Assembly (NCBI RefSeq): GCF_000002995.4
Contig: NW_025062479.1
Coordinates: 22,316,721-22,380,720, forward strand
Direction: 5' to 3'
From: Brugia malayi
Lineage: Eukaryota; Nematoda; Chromadorea; Rhabditida; Onchocercidae
Length of the DNA: 64,000 nt
The notes beneath the pieces were generated by a model. That model saw only the letters and a list, made by a program, of their open reading frames with translations. It searched no databases and was not told where the DNA came from. Positions 1-12,423 of the stretch are shown piece after piece. The position numbers were made by a program, and so were the translations under genes. Position 1 is the first letter of the stretch; each line of letters begins with the position of its first letter.

Positions 1-66
1 CAGGCTCATAATCTCTAGCAATTATGGAATTCATTATTTTAGTTTAAGATTTTAAATTGTTTGCAG

Positions 67-3000
67 TACTTGCAAGTGGAGATAATGGAAAGCAGGGTGC
101 AATTAACTTGTCCGGAATGCAGTGAGTTGCTTCATCCAACGGATATTTACTCCTTAATGGCACATTGCCCTGATTTAATCAAAAAATACGAAACATTTGC
201 ATTGAGGCGTGTATTAATGATGGATCCAGATACTCGATGGTGTCCAGCGCCCGATTGCACGTTAGTTTTCTATTTTTCAATCTCGAGATTTTCTTCAATT
301 TCGGAAATATGGAATTTGTATTGATTATTGGTAGGTATACAGGAAGAGAAATTCTGCTTCCCTTTTGTTTTTGGTGTTTTTAAGAGCTAATCGTAGCAGT
401 AAAACTAAAAGAATGTATTTATTTGTTATGAAAAAAAAAATTTACTCAAGCGCATATCTAACATTATATATTTGTTAGTAACATCCGTTATGAAATTAAA
501 TTGGAATATGTAGTCGGTATGAATGGAAATAGCCACGTGAGTATGAATGACAATGTATGCTTCCAAACATTTTAAACATTTAAGTAGACACTGTCAAGTA
601 GTGGTAGATCTTAGGTAAAAACTGCCGTTAATTTCTAGAAAAATGAATTTTACAAAAATTAGCAGAAATAATTTTGCTAGTTATTATAGATTTCCATCAT
701 GTAATTAGCATGAAAGAGTGCTATCACCAAACGATACATTGAATGGCAGCAAAATTCTTTAAAATATGAATGCATTCTTAGACAAACACAGTTAAGGTTT
801 TTACGTTGGTTGTTAGTCTGAAGTAGTACCCAAATTTAGGTACGCGGTTATCGCAACGGCATGTGCTGCCTGTCCGGAACTACGCTGTGAACGTCCCGGT
901 TGTGGTGCACTTTTTTGTTATCATTGCAAAGGACCATGGCATGCCAGTCAAACCTGTGATGAGGCTCGTAAGGAGCGTGGAGAAATATATCGACGAGCAA
1001 TACCACAACTCTCGGCTACACAAGAAAGCACCCTCAAACGTACTAACGTTAATTTTTTATATCTTGAAAGTTTATTAATCCTCATTTCATTTCAAATCAT
1101 AACATTCGCTTGTTACTTGCAAATCACTATTAAAGTGCTGTTTATGCAAACATTTTTTATAGTTGAAATTTATTTCATATTCATATTGTAGAAATGCATT
1201 ATGATGACAGTATTGTTCATTCTTATTTCTCAGACTTCTTATTTGACTGAATTTAGGTGGAGATATCAAAGCGTGTCCTCGATGTCGTACATACATTGTT
1301 AAGATGAATGATGGTTCATGCAATCACATGGTGTGTGCGATGTGCAGCGCTCAATTCTGTTGGCTTTGTTTGCGAGAAATCAATGATCTACATTACCTGA
1401 GGTGGATAATTCATAAATTTTATTTTAGATATATTGACCAACAAAATATTCAAAAAAAGTGTTATTAGGCTACTGTATAGAAAAACTAAACCACAAAACG
1501 TTATGTTTATTTGGTAATTTATTGATATGTGTCTTTTCAAGTTTCTCCATAAGTTAAAAAATTTTGTATGAGAAGGGAAAAGCTGAATAATTCTTATTCT
1601 TTCAGTCCTACAGGTTGCACTTTTTGGGGAAAAAAACCTTGGACCAGAAAGAAGAAATTACTATGTCAAGTTGGAACTTTGATTGGTGCGCCTGTTGGTA
1701 TTGCACTGATTGCAGGTTTGGCAATACCAGGCATAATTTTTGGTGTACCCGTATTTGTTGGAAGGTAATTCGGTCCTAATCTTTTTATTATATTAAAAGT
1801 TACTTGATTCTTCGAAACCAGTAAGTATCAAAAATCTGCAGTTTATTTATAGCTTAGTTACTAACCATCTCAATCTTATCTACTGTTGACCGATCTCACA
1901 TAAATGTCTCTCGAGTGACCAATTTCTTTTTAATTACCAGTTTTATTCTCACTCTGTTTAATGTAAGTGATCGACGTGTGCATCAAATCTCAGATTCCTA
2001 ATGTCGAAATATGTAGGAGTGAATTTGTCATTTGTTCTTAAATAATTGTGTTTCATTTACTCTATTGCAATATTTTTGTCGATGACCATAGATGTTTAGT
2101 GGCATTCAATATTTATCAGAATAAGTTATTTTGTTAAGATATTTTTAGAAAAGTGAATCAGCGCTTTGCTCATCTAACTAAAATTCGTAGACGTTGTTTA
2201 ACGGCTGGAAGCGTAATAGGCTCACTAGTCGTTAGTCCAGTTCTAGCGGTGATGGCTGTTGGTTAGTTAACTTATTGCTGTAAAAATAATACTTTTTCAA
2301 CTTACAAAAAGTTGTAATGTTTTCCCTTTGATTTTTTTTTTAAACCATTTCAGTTTAATGAATTCACAGATTCTGAATTATTTCTTGACATTTTATATAT
2401 TTATTAATTTTATAGGAGGTCTAGGTACACCGTTCATTGGTTTATATTTCAGGTGTGGGAGTTCCCATTATGCTAGCTTATGTTTATGGTGTCGTACCGC
2501 TCTCTTTATGTAGAAATGGTGGATGTGGTGTTGGTAGTGGTTCATCAAAACCAGATCAAGACGATCTTGATGATGACGAGATTTGGCATGAAATGAATAT
2601 GCGTGAGTTTTGATGTTGCACATTTTTTGTCTGCTTTTTCACTTAAAATATGAAACATATATATGGTAAATGAATTTGCGATTATATTTGTTGCAGATAG
2701 TCATGAAAAATCTCCACTACTGAACGATATGGAACGACAGGATGGTACATCCGTCATTACCAGAATATCTGTAAATAGTGCTTTGTCCGGTACGCAGCAG
2801 ATGCCTAATCGTCTACAAGTGCAGGCCGAATTATGTCGTCGTAGGCCGAGTATAGAATCAGGTAAATTTATTATTGCATTATTTGGAAGACGATGTATAA
2901 TTGGATATGTTTATTTCTTTCATTCGAATCTGTAAACTTTTAGGGATCAATAGTTTAGGCGAAAAATACAACTATGAAGAAGCGAGCACCAAAGCTATGG

Positions 3001-5398
3001 CTGGTTCGCAATATAATGATGATAAGGTTAAGTTCAATTTATTCATGCTTTCAGATTGATTTAGTGGATCATTTAGAATAGAAAGAGCAATTTCGGGGAC
3101 TAAATTTTTAAGTTATCACTGCAAAAATATAAATTGAATCATTTATATTATTTTTATTTACTGGCTATTTCGATCATCTTTCAAAAGGAAGATTTTGTTC
3201 AGTTTCTATTACTGTTTATAACGAGGATTGATAATGGTTATAATAGGAAAAATCAAGAATAAAATTAACAATAAGTTTAAAAAATAAGTGATATTTTATT
3301 GATTACAGAGTTTGCAAACAGTATGTTCTGGTCAAGAAGCGGTGAGTTATTGTGAAGAAGTAGCAAGCATTGTTGCTTTATCAGGTTCGGTTATTGACGC
3401 CAAATCTCTCACTGATAGTGCCAGTGGACGTGTTTTTGTAACACAGATGTGCTGCCGCGAACGAGACCTGAGTCCATCATCACAACACGCGATTGCTTGT
3501 AATGATCTTTCAAAATCAGGTCATTCAGTCATCTGTTATTTGTTAAGCTGAAAATGTTTAGTAAATAAAATGGCAAGTCAAAGTAAAGTGTTTGGATATA
3601 AATGTTTTGTTTATTTAAATGACATGTATCTTTTCAATGAAAATATTCATAAGCGTAAACTGATTGACAATATATCAAGTCAGAAGGTTCAATTCTGAAC
3701 ATTTTGTAAATCCTCAGTACTTTTAGGTGATGAACGCTCTTGTGAAAATCAGCAAAATAATGGGCAAGAAACAATTACTTGTACTCGGTACTTATTGTTT
3801 CCTTCAAACTTTAAAGGATTTTATTTTAATGCAAATAATTGTATGTTTAATATAATGGATTTCTGGAGTAAATTTTACACGATTTTCACTAAATAAATTT
3901 ATGTAATTATAGGGAAGATGCTATGTCATGGGGTGGCGTTTGCAAACGTCGTGGTCACGCAGCGAACATCGTTTCTTTAAATGGAGCTATGGCATCACAT
4001 CGGGTTGCGCAAACATATTCCAATATAAAATGTGATTTCATTACTGAGAATACTTCAGGTAATAAGCTAAGTGAGCTTACTACAAATGCTAATACTACTT
4101 GAATTGAATAGACTTAGACAAAATTGGAAAGTACTTTGTATCCTTGCAGGTGGTGATTCTGAAGAATTGGTATTAATGGTTGACGAAAGCATTCCTCAAC
4201 CTAGCGATTCAAATAAAGATTTAAAGCAGTCATCTTCAGGTTCAACTAAAGTTCGTCAGGTAAAGAAATTTTCTAATACTCAAATTATTTGAATTAATAT
4301 CCATCATAATATCCTTGTAAAGGTGTATTTTAAGTGTTGCTATGATTACTTGTATAAACTTGCTTATGTTTATTATGTTAAGCATTGCGAATAATGAAAT
4401 GTCCGGCATGAAAAGTTGCTGCTTTCCTTTTCTTAGGAAGTGACAAAAAACTTCCTGATATCCACATATTCTTTCGGTAATGTTTTAGCGTTAAAATATT
4501 TTGATTTCGTAATATTCGAAAGGTAGTAGTAACAAGATATTGTTTAGATTATTCGTTCTTCTCATTCAACTGATTCTACTGATTCAAAAGCTGATCGATT
4601 TCATATCCGTGCTCTTTTTGATACTATGAAGAGAATCGTCTCGGATGATATTGTTACTGAATCTGAAAAAGAGTAAGAATTAAGAATTTTATGTTAGGAT
4701 AATTTTTGTTTCATATTTCAGATAACATTTGTTTTTCAATTAATTAAGCAGTTAATAAAAGAGCTAATATTATAACCAACGTGTGTCAAGTAACTGTTCT
4801 CTTTCCGTAGTTTGTCATGAAATCAAAAAGTAGAAGAAGGTTTCTACTATATTTTCATACATGCTCAATTTCGTGAACACTGGTAACTTAAAGGTTAAAA
4901 AACTGAGAAACTTTTCAGATCGGATGTTCAGCAGATCAGTAATTTTAATTTCCGTTCGGTTTTGCGCCATTCAACTCAGAGGAATGCAATGACAAATAAT
5001 GTCGGTGAGTTTTTCTTTACCTCTAAATAAAGAATTAGTTATACTATAAAGTACAAACTATCACTGTTTAAATTTACAGCGTTGTTATTTTTTCTCTGAT
5101 CAGTCATTTTGTACATTTCCTTCTGTACTTATTCTCTGTCGCATACTAAATATATTTATTAAAGAGATTTCTGAAAGAGCTCTTATGGCAATCTCTTTAA
5201 TTTATCATCATTTTTTTTTTCTTTCCAGATACGCATAGTCACATTGATGCATGTTCGAGTAGTAGTGGTCAACGTCCACTGTCCTCCGGTTCAGAGCATT
5301 CCATTGCGATAAACATGAAAACAGACTATAGTAATGATGAAAACAATGATGTGAGGAATAAACGACATTTCTTTTCAAATCTTTTTATCAAACGTTGA
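67..5398 (+). CDS. RNF19: RBR-type E3 ubiquitin ligase, RNF19A/B (Dorfin) family, 5' end outside window
   Basis: Fifteen exons join in phase: 67-260, 840-1039, 1257-1401, 1606-1764, 2149-2261, 2453-2602, 2697-2861, 2944-3026, 3309-3519, 3727-3787, 3913-4058, 4150-4259, 4548-4672, 4919-5004 and 5229-5398 (TGA), giving 705 residues. The part seen starts at the end of RING1 (CPEC). The IBR follows (WCPAPDC ... [13 protein letters not shown]), then RING2 ([19 protein letters not shown]), where the Cys of GSCNHM is the expected thioester-forming residue. After that come the family signature [13 protein letters not shown] and two hydrophobic segments ([32 protein letters not shown]...[12 protein letters not shown]). 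RNF19 proteins are membrane-anchored ligases that accept ubiquitin from UBE2L3-type E2s. The Ser/Thr-rich cytoplasmic tail is poorly conserved, so the exons after 2,700 rest on phase and open reading only. The first exons, including most of RING1, lie upstream of base 1. Confidence 0.92.
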
Positions 5399-6919
5399 AA
5401 ATAAAATTATCTTTTTTTACTATACTTTTTTTTTCTCGACTATTTTTCGTTATCGTCCCTTTCAAAGTTCTTTATATTCGTTTCCATATCATGATAAGGT
5501 GTGTTGATTTGTTAGTCTTACTGTACATAAATTTTGCGGGTATTTGGACTTTCATTCAATAAACATTGCATTTTTCTCTGTTTAATAATTAATTAGTTAT
5601 GTACTGTTCACTTCGATTATAATTATGTCACATAGTACTATCATGTTGGATGTTTCTGTTCTTCTGTTCTCGTTTCGCTTTCAATCAAAAAAAGATTCAC
5701 TATGCATACTACTATACTAATTTAAACTAAAAACTGTGGTAGGATTTGTTTATTTTATTTTTTTAATTGTTGGATATATATAATGTATTATTTAGGCCTA
5801 TCGAACGTGAAATAAGTGTAACTTAGCTTCTGCAGTACTTCGTACAAAACACTATGCAATGGAAGCTAAGTTAAATTTTGGTGAAGATGAATTGGTAAAA
5901 AACAAACAATAAAAATCAGAGATTAGGAATTAATTACGGGAATATTATGTTATTTTGTCTGCTCTCAATTTGCCATATTTTCATTGTTCAGAATGCAAGT
6001 TCATGTTCCCCACTTTACTTTAATTATTTATATCACAGAAATTATCATTTACAACGCCTTATTAAATAAATGTTGCAGTTCATTTTCTTTAAGACAGGTT
6101 TTCAATTCCATGGAAAATATTTTTTGACATTGTTCCATTTTTGATATTTAGGCTTCAGATTTCAAGTTTCTAATGCATGGGTGAGGAGTGTTAGAATTTT
6201 GACCTTGTACGATTTTTTTTCCATGTTTTCTCATCCATCGATTAAATATACTGACCTCAAAGAAAAATTGTAAGGAGAAGTCATTAAATATTAATGGTTT
6301 ATAAAATGGAATAGGTGTTCCTTCTGAAATCTCATTTCCAGATGGTCATTTTGATATGTTGACAAAGTGAAAACATTTCTATATTCTGATGACTTAATGA
6401 GCGTTGGTATAGAAAAATTATGGAAGAATTATTTTGTTTTACATCAATTTCTATGTTATAGCACATTAACGAAAGTGGGAAGCACATTTGTGATAAACTG
6501 GTCAAAGACTGTTGGAAATTGTTACCTACCTTTGTGTTCAGAGATTTCTAAGGTAATATTTTTAATCTGTTTGATAAAATCCGAAGATATCAACTGTTAC
6601 AATGCATTTTGTGCAAGTTATTAGTTGATTTGCTTTTGAGTAATTACTTTTGAGTAACATCTATGCCTTGGTATACTAGACTAACTGTTTTAGTGATTGT
6701 AAAGTTCGTTTCGTTAGATATCAGTCTTAATTGGACAAGGAGATTTTTCGTTTTAGATCTTTTGAAGGATTATGAAAGTAATTTGAAGGCGTTTTCATCT
6801 TTAAGATATGTTAGGCTTCCGGTTTTCCATAGCAAAAGCATCATCCATTCACTTGTTGTTTGTTGTATTTTCTTTTTTCTTTTTCAGAAAAAAAAAAGAA
6901 AATTTCTTTTTTATTTCAG
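5399..6919 (+). other. 3' flank of RNF19 and 5' flank of eIF2-beta, no gene seen
   Basis: AT-rich DNA with no credible coding exon. A canonical AATAAA lies at 5,558-5,563, about 160 bp after the RNF19 stop, and is the best candidate poly(A) signal. A 12-bp perfect inverted repeat (5,819-5,830 and 5,862-5,873) is present. Short open frames between 6,367 and 6,953 lack ATG context and splice signals that would support a gene. Confidence 0.6.
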
Positions 6920-6920
6920 A
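6910..6920 (+). promoter_or_regulatory. Likely SL1 trans-splice acceptor of eIF2-beta
   Basis: A T-rich tract ending TTATTTCAG at 6,919 lies 23 nt before the ATG at 6,943, with no upstream exon visible. This is the usual arrangement for spliced-leader addition in nematodes. That it is a trans-splice rather than a cis-splice site is inference. Confidence 0.55.
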
Positions 6921-6942
6921 TTTCGTTTCATAAGCAGTGAAA

Positions 6943-7707
6943 ATGGCAGATGATGATTTAAAACTTGATTTGACAGGAAAAAAAAAGAAGTCCAAGAAGC
7001 CAATCGTATTGGATGATGAAACACCAAAAGCAGACGAAAATGTAGCTCCAGTTGGAGAATCAGAAGAACTGGTGTTGGGACCGAAAAAGAAGAAAAAAAC
7101 ACCAAAAGTACCTGTTGTTGATGAGGAACAACTTCCGGAAGAGGCACCGGAAGTTGTCACAGGTGCTGGTTTATCAAATCTTATTGATTCAAAAAGTGCA
7201 TGGCCTGATTATACGTATGAACAACTGTTGGAGCTCGTTTTTGGTATAATGCGTGAACGAAATCCGGAATTGGCAGCTGGTGAAAAGAAGAAATTCGTGA
7301 TGAAACCACCTCAAGTGGCTCGTGCTGGTAGCAAAAAGACAGCATTCGCTAATTTTGCTGAAATTTGTCGATTATTGAAACGGCAACCAAAACATGTGCT
7401 GCAATTTTTGTTGGCAGAATTGGGTACAACAGGTTCAATTGATGGTAACAGTTGTTTGATCGTTAAAGGACGCTTCCAGCAAAAGCATATTGAAAGTGTT
7501 TTGCGAAAATACATTAAAGAATATGTTGCTTGTCATACGTGTAGGTCTTCCGAGACGGAATTGACGAAAGATACACGTTTGTTTTTCTTGGAATGTAAAA
7601 CTTGTGGTAGTCGATGCTCTGTCACTGCTATTAAGAGTGGATTTACTGCTATGGTAGGAAAACGTGCTGCATTGCGGCGCGCTGCAGAAGCTACTGCTGG
7701 TAAATAA
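6943..7707 (+). CDS. EIF2S2 (iftb-1 in C. elegans): Translation initiation factor eIF2 subunit beta
   Basis: Single exon of 254 residues. As part of eIF2 it helps deliver initiator Met-tRNA to the 40S subunit, and its N-terminal lysine blocks contact eIF5 and eIF2B-epsilon. Two lysine blocks are seen (GKKKKSKK near residue 12, [10 protein letters not shown] near residue 47); animal orthologues usually have three and are about 330 residues long. The core is strongly conserved: [71 protein letters not shown]. The C4 zinc ribbon is CHTC ... CKTCGSRC. The ATG at 6,943 is preferred over the in-frame GTG at 6,937 because of the acceptor at 6,919. Gene identity is secure; lack of introns is odd beside heavily interrupted neighbours. 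Confidence 0.97.
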   Translation: MADDDLKLDLTGKKKKSKKPIVLDDETPKADENVAPVGESEELVLGPKKKKKTPKVPVVDEEQLPEEAPEVVTGAGLSNLIDSKSAWPDYTYEQLLELVFGIMRERNPELAAGEKKKFVMKPPQVARAGSKKTAFANFAEICRLLKRQPKHVLQFLLAELGTTGSIDGNSCLIVKGRFQQKHIESVLRKYIKEYVACHTCRSSETELTKDTRLFFLECKTCGSRCSVTAIKSGFTAMVGKRAALRRAAEATAGK

Positions 7708-8193
7708 ATTACATAAAAACTTTCTCTGTTATATTCCATAGCATTTGGAGGAGTACGAGTAAAATTACTTCATTTCCATGTCCTTCTAATGAATTCTAAA
7801 TTTATGGATGAATAGTAATATATTTTCAACGAATAATGACTTTTTTCTTTTATTATTTTTTCATTGACTCATATTTCTTTTCAAAAAAAAGAAAAAAGAA
7901 TTCTTAAGAAAATTAAATTTTGGTTATTTTAACTCCTGTTTAATGCTAATAACAATTTACTTTGCATTGTTTGTTTTTCGTTTCCCTCTTCATAGAATTT
8001 ACATTGTATTGATGGATATGTTTGCTTCACATATACTGATAAAGTTTTCTTTTTTGATGATATTAGTTGTAGTATTTCAGATAAAGGTATCGGGAATATG
8101 CCTTGCTTTTACTTAACACACATTAGCAGGACAGCAATTTTGGGTTGGATACTTTTCCTGTTTTTGTGATTCATGGAGGTCACAATCTTCATT
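7708..8193. other. 3' flank of eIF2-beta, no gene seen
   Basis: AT-rich intergenic DNA after the eIF2-beta stop. No canonical AATAAA, RNA gene or credible exon was seen. Confidence 0.5.
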
Positions 8194-8466
8194 TTAAGTT
8201 TCTGAAATGTGTTTCTCCATATATTCATGAAGGAATTTTAAAGTATTGGCATGCTTTGTGATTTTTTTTTTTATTGTGCTAGGAGTTCGAGTAGTTATCG
8301 ATCTGTAACGATCGAATTCGAGTTTTGATTTTGAATTCATTTTGGTGTAGAGTTGTGCCAATTGCCACGAAGTATTTTCCAACAGACAAAGGCGATAAAA
8401 TTTATTGAACGTAAAATAGTTTTGAACATTGTTCAGTAGATTTATATCAGAGTAAAAACTGATCAT
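8194..8466 (-). CDS. Unrecognised small open reading frame, 90 residues
   Basis: An ATG-started ORF on the minus strand between eIF2-beta and DTWD1, rich in Lys, Asn and Thr with a basic C-terminal half (KSKLEFDRYRSITTR, IKKKITKHANTLKF). Amino-acid usage looks more protein-like than the surrounding AT-rich DNA, which is why it is listed. No family was recognised, there is no signal peptide or membrane segment, and no clear acceptor lies just upstream of the ATG. It could be a small gene, a terminal exon, or chance. Confidence 0.25.
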   Translation of the reverse strand: MISFYSDINLLNNVQNYFTFNKFYRLCLLENTSWQLAQLYTKMNSKSKLEFDRYRSITTRTPSTIKKKITKHANTLKFLHEYMEKHISET

Positions 8467-8794
8467 TTTTGTAATGCAATAATTTTAAGTAAAATCTTAT
8501 TTTCACATTGAATACTAGGATGAAAATTTATCAGCAAACATGTTGATTTTGGATGTTTTCATTCTCTGGTTGGATTGATATCGTTGAACATAGCAGTTAA
8601 AGTAGGATATGCTTTTTTGGTTATAGATGAGGGATGTAATCTCTGCAGCAAGGAAAAAAAAAAAAATTTGCAAACTTCTATCAATCAGAATTAACTTTTC
8701 ATAAAGAAAAAAAGCTATACAATATCAATTATCATTTAAAAGTATGGAAATTTCCTAGAACTGTTATTTATTCTTTCGTTATTTTCTATTGCAG
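8467..8794. other. 5' flank of DTWD1 with probable trans-splice acceptor
   Basis: AT-rich DNA ending in TTCTATTGCAG at 8,794, which opens the first recognised DTWD1 exon 15 nt before its ATG. No other feature was seen. Confidence 0.5.
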
Positions 8795-8809
8795 TTTGTG
8801 GCAAATGTA

Positions 8810-9701
8810 ATGGAACGATTGAAAATATCAGATATGAATAGTTTGGAAGGTTTAAAAAAGCAAATATGTTCAAATTGTGGTCGGAAACGAATGTATTTTT
8901 GTTACAACTGTAAAATTTATATGCCTAATGTGGAGAAATTAGTTCCTCGACTAGAGGTTCATTTTCTCACTTAACAGTATATTGGTTTAATCATTTTCTA
9001 AACAGAAAAATCTAAACAGGCATTAAATAACTAGGACTAATTTAAGCAGAAAACATTCTAGAATAAATTATCATCTTTTCTAATGTTTGTGTTATGATTA
9101 TGAGGTTGCTTGGCAGAGAAATTGCTGAAAAAATGTTACTTTAAATTGCATTATTACTATCTTAATTTAGCATAATTTAATTATTATTCAATAAATAAGA
9201 AATGAAATTTACGTTATAATATGCATTTTTTAGCTACCAGTTCATATTGATATTATCAAACATCCACAGGAAAAGAATAGTAAAAGTACTGCATTGCATT
9301 GCCTTCTTCTTGCTCCATCTTCTACTACATTATATGAATCATCCAATGTTCCTGATTATAACTCTCCGAATTACAAACAGGAAAATACGGTATTTCCCCT
9401 CATTCTTATTCCTCATCTATGTTTGATCATAATAGTTTTTTGCATTTATTGAAACCACTAGAAACTTCCCATATACTCATTAAATTATACCGCAAAGAAA
9501 AAACAAAAAAATTCCTTTCCGATGTAACCGTATAATTTTATCAGGTATTGGTAGTTTATTCCGAAAATGCTTCTTCTGTAGATGATTTTATTAAGAAACG
9601 AGGTGCTATCAAACGTTTTGTGTTCCTCGACTCAACATGGTTTCAGGTTTTGCTTTTATGACTTTATTTTTAGCTAATTATCCTTTGTTAGTAGCTCAGA
9701 T

Positions 9702-9742
<41 letters not shown>

Positions 9743-10382
9743 AGCACTTTATTCCTGAGCTGATATTCTATGAAGTACTATCGAGTGATATTCGTTGAGA
9801 AAATTTTATAAAATACTAAACGAATTTTTGTTTCTGTTTGGGCACTACGATGTTTCTTTTCGGTTTTAAAATATATTTGGGATAAATGTTAACACAGTTC
9901 ATTTTAGATTGGAGGACTAAAGTTATTACCACAGTTACAGCATCTTCCCGTTGTGACATTACGATCTTACAAAACGAAATATTGGCGACCCCAGGTTAAG
10001 TTTTAAATATTTTTAGCTTCAGATTGAGCTTCTGACTTTTTTCAAGTTCAGTTTCTTTTTTATTGGATCACTGTAATCATACTTTCATTTTTTTAAAAAA
10101 AAATGAGGGTAAATGTCCATGTGTTTTTCCAGATAATGGATTCTTTTAAATGAAAAATTCATATTTAATATTTTTGATCTTCTATGGAGATTTCAGCGAG
10201 GTTTATCAGATTATCATCTTGCAACGATTGAAGCAATATATTATGCACTTAGAGAAGCCTTTGAAATTTCATTTGCTACAAAATATGATGGTTGTTTTGA
10301 TAATCTTTTATTCTGGTTTTTCATTTTCCGTTCAAAAGTTGATAAAAACCTTTTGAAAAGCGAAAGACGAAATACTTCGTAA
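8810..10382 (+). CDS. DTWD1: DTW-domain protein DTWD1, tRNA-uridine aminocarboxypropyltransferase
   Basis: Five exons all in phase 0: 8,810-8,956, 9,234-9,389, 9,545-9,646, 9,908-9,994 and 10,197-10,382, giving about 225 residues. DTWD1 uses SAM to place acp3 on a D-loop uridine of tRNA. A zinc-binding start is seen (CSNCGRKRMYFCYNC), then the family stretch HIDIIKHPQEKNSKSTALH, the DTW-type motif FLDSTWFQ, the downstream LRSYKTKYWRPQ (human has RKTCFWRHQ), and ATIEAIYYALREAFE. The start is placed at 8,810 because the acceptor TTGCAG at 8,794 leaves a 15-nt leader; an earlier exon is not excluded. The stop TAA at 10,380 overlaps a perfect donor GTAAGTT. Splicing to an acceptor at 10,434 would add about ten residues and end at 10,465. 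Confidence 0.92.
9705..9735 (+). repeat. Poly(T) run of about 31
   Basis: Uninterrupted T tract in the intron between DTWD1 exons 3 and 4; its length is likely polymorphic or imprecise in assembly. Confidence 0.9.
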
Positions 10383-10796
10383 GTTCCATACAGTTTTATT
10401 GTGGAATTAGTAGTTTTGCTGCTATTTTTCGCAGACAAGGAAACCTTTTTTCAAGTCATATTTAGATATTTTATTTGATCATTTTTCTATCTTTTTTTGA
10501 ATGTATGCTACAGAACCAAACAAAAAACAAAAAACAATAAAGAAATGAAAAAGGTAGTTCTATTGTTGTTATGTATATAAATTTTTATTGTTATATAGCA
10601 AAAGGGGATCATATCTAAGCTAACACTAATCTCATTTTGCTATTGTATAAAATTTGAACAGGTAATGTTTTTTGAATTACATTATGCATCATCACATTTT
10701 TGCATAAAAATAATTGTTAATTCCAACAATTTGTATTTTCATTGAAATGTGAAAATGGATAATATTTCTAAACAATAAAATCAGAAAATATTTCAT

Positions 10797-11341
10797 TCAT
10801 TCAACAGTTGTCGTCTCATTAGTATCACCAATATCTTCATCTTCCATTATTCCCTGCATTAACCTACTGAACTGCAATTCTCGATTGTATGTTCGAAGTA
10901 AAACATATTCTCGATCACGGAGCATTTTCAAATGTTTTGCTTGCATAACTGCAGACCATGTATACAAATTTTTATTAATTAGATATGCAGCTTGCACTAA
11001 TAAAAGATAAATTATTATTGTTGTTATCCATAACACAGTGATAGCTCCTTCATTTTTATCTGCATATGTAACACTTTTTGTCGTGAACTGCAACATAATT
11101 ATTTCATATTACAGGTAGGAAATTTATAAGACAATCAGAATTTGACTTTTTTTAGTTGCTTTTAAAAGAATAGGATTGATTTAGTTTTGAATTCTCTATG
11201 GTATAATCATATAATTACACTCAAAGTCTGCTAATGTTTCTCTGTGAAGTTTTTAAAATGCGTAATAAAATAGGAACTGAATTACATAAAAGGACAGCTC
11301 ACCGCCAGGATGATTTCAGGCAATGTAAAATATTTCCGGTT
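10797..11341 (-). CDS. Terminal exons of an unrecognised membrane protein
   Basis: Two minus-strand exons join in phase 0: a 39-nt exon 11,303-11,341 (acceptor TGTTAG, donor GTGAGC; reads NRKYFTLPEIILA) and a last exon 11,087-10,797 (acceptor TTGCAG). The protein continues with a charged stretch, one clear hydrophobic helix (ITVLWITTIIIYLLLVQAAY), a basic coiled region (KHLKMLRDREYVLLRTYNRE) and an acidic tail ending TTTVE. No start codon or earlier exon was identified. It may be the end of a separate gene. It may also be a C-terminal extension of the TWK channel upstream, whose exon at 15,082 also ends in phase 0; that would put the tRNA gene inside its intron. The family is not recognised. 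Confidence 0.45.
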
Positions 11342-12341
11342 CTAACATTTTAAAATTATTCTGCTGAAATATTAATATAGAGTAAGTGAAGTGATCAATT
11401 TTTGTGAAAAGTTAGAAATGTGATAATTAGCTGTGAAAAGTTGTAAAAAGTAGAAAAAGTTATTTTTAAGTGAGTAATTACAATATTTTCCTTAATATCA
11501 GTTATCAGAGTTGAAAGGGAGAGTGAATGTGTGGTTAAATCTTTTTTTTTTTTTTTCATATATTTTAACCATTAAAATGTTTAAAAAGCCTTTTCCTTCC
11601 TACAGTTGTGTATTTGATAATTATATTATTTGGTTTTTCTTATTGATTAGCTTATTAATGTATTAATTTTTCCGTCCATCAAGTAATATTATTAATGTTT
11701 TCTCTAAGTATTTGCATTGTTTGAGAATTTTTAAATTTAAAAGTTCTTCAGTTTAATATATTACATTTGATCAATTGAAAAGTCAATCGTATTCTATTTC
11801 AGTTTTCTGTTAATTTATGCTTTTAAAATTCTTCTTTTACATTTTTTTACATTTTTCATTTTTCTACTTATTATTAGAATTTTTTCTTTTTTTTTTTTTT
11901 GTTACATTTCATTTTCCTAATTATTACTTTTTAATTTGTCTCTTTTTTATTTTTCTTTTCTGATGAAATATTCCTGTAGTCAACAATTAATTACACATAA
12001 TTGTTAATTAATAAGCATCTAGTGTTGTTCTTATTTACTTTATTTCTGAAATATTTTGATCAAATAAAATATTCATAGTTTTTCCAAAAAATTTTTATTC
12101 TTTAATTTATGCAACTAATTTCTTCATTAAAACATTTCTAGAAACATTTTTATTTGTTTTTAAAAGATTTGAATTTGCTTAAAATTATTAGTAATTACTA
12201 ACGAATATCTTTCTCCAAAAACATAAAATAATTGAAATGATTATGATTCCAACAAATATTTTACGAGAAAATAAATTTGCAAAATCTAAGGTAACAAAGT
12301 GCTTATTACAGTTTTAAATCTGTTGTGCAAAAAAGGCAGTG
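11342..12341. other. AT-rich stretch, nothing recognised
   Basis: Very AT-rich DNA with poly(T) runs near 11,541 and 11,888. No coding exon, RNA gene or ordered repeat could be supported. Confidence 0.5.
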
Positions 12342-12423
12342 CGATCGGGATGAGATTCGAACTCACGCGGGGAAACCCCAATGGATTAGCAGTCCATCGC
12401 CTTAACCACTCGGCCACCCGATC
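12342..12423 (-). tRNA. tRNA-Ser(GCT)
   Basis: Read on the minus strand: acceptor arm GATCGGG pairs with CCCGATC followed by discriminator G; D-arm TGGCCGAGTGGTTAAGGC; anticodon arm GATGGACTGCTAATCCATT with anticodon GCT; a class II long variable arm; T-loop GTTCGAATC. Length is 82 nt with no intron and no encoded CCA. It decodes AGC/AGU serine codons. Confidence 0.97.
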
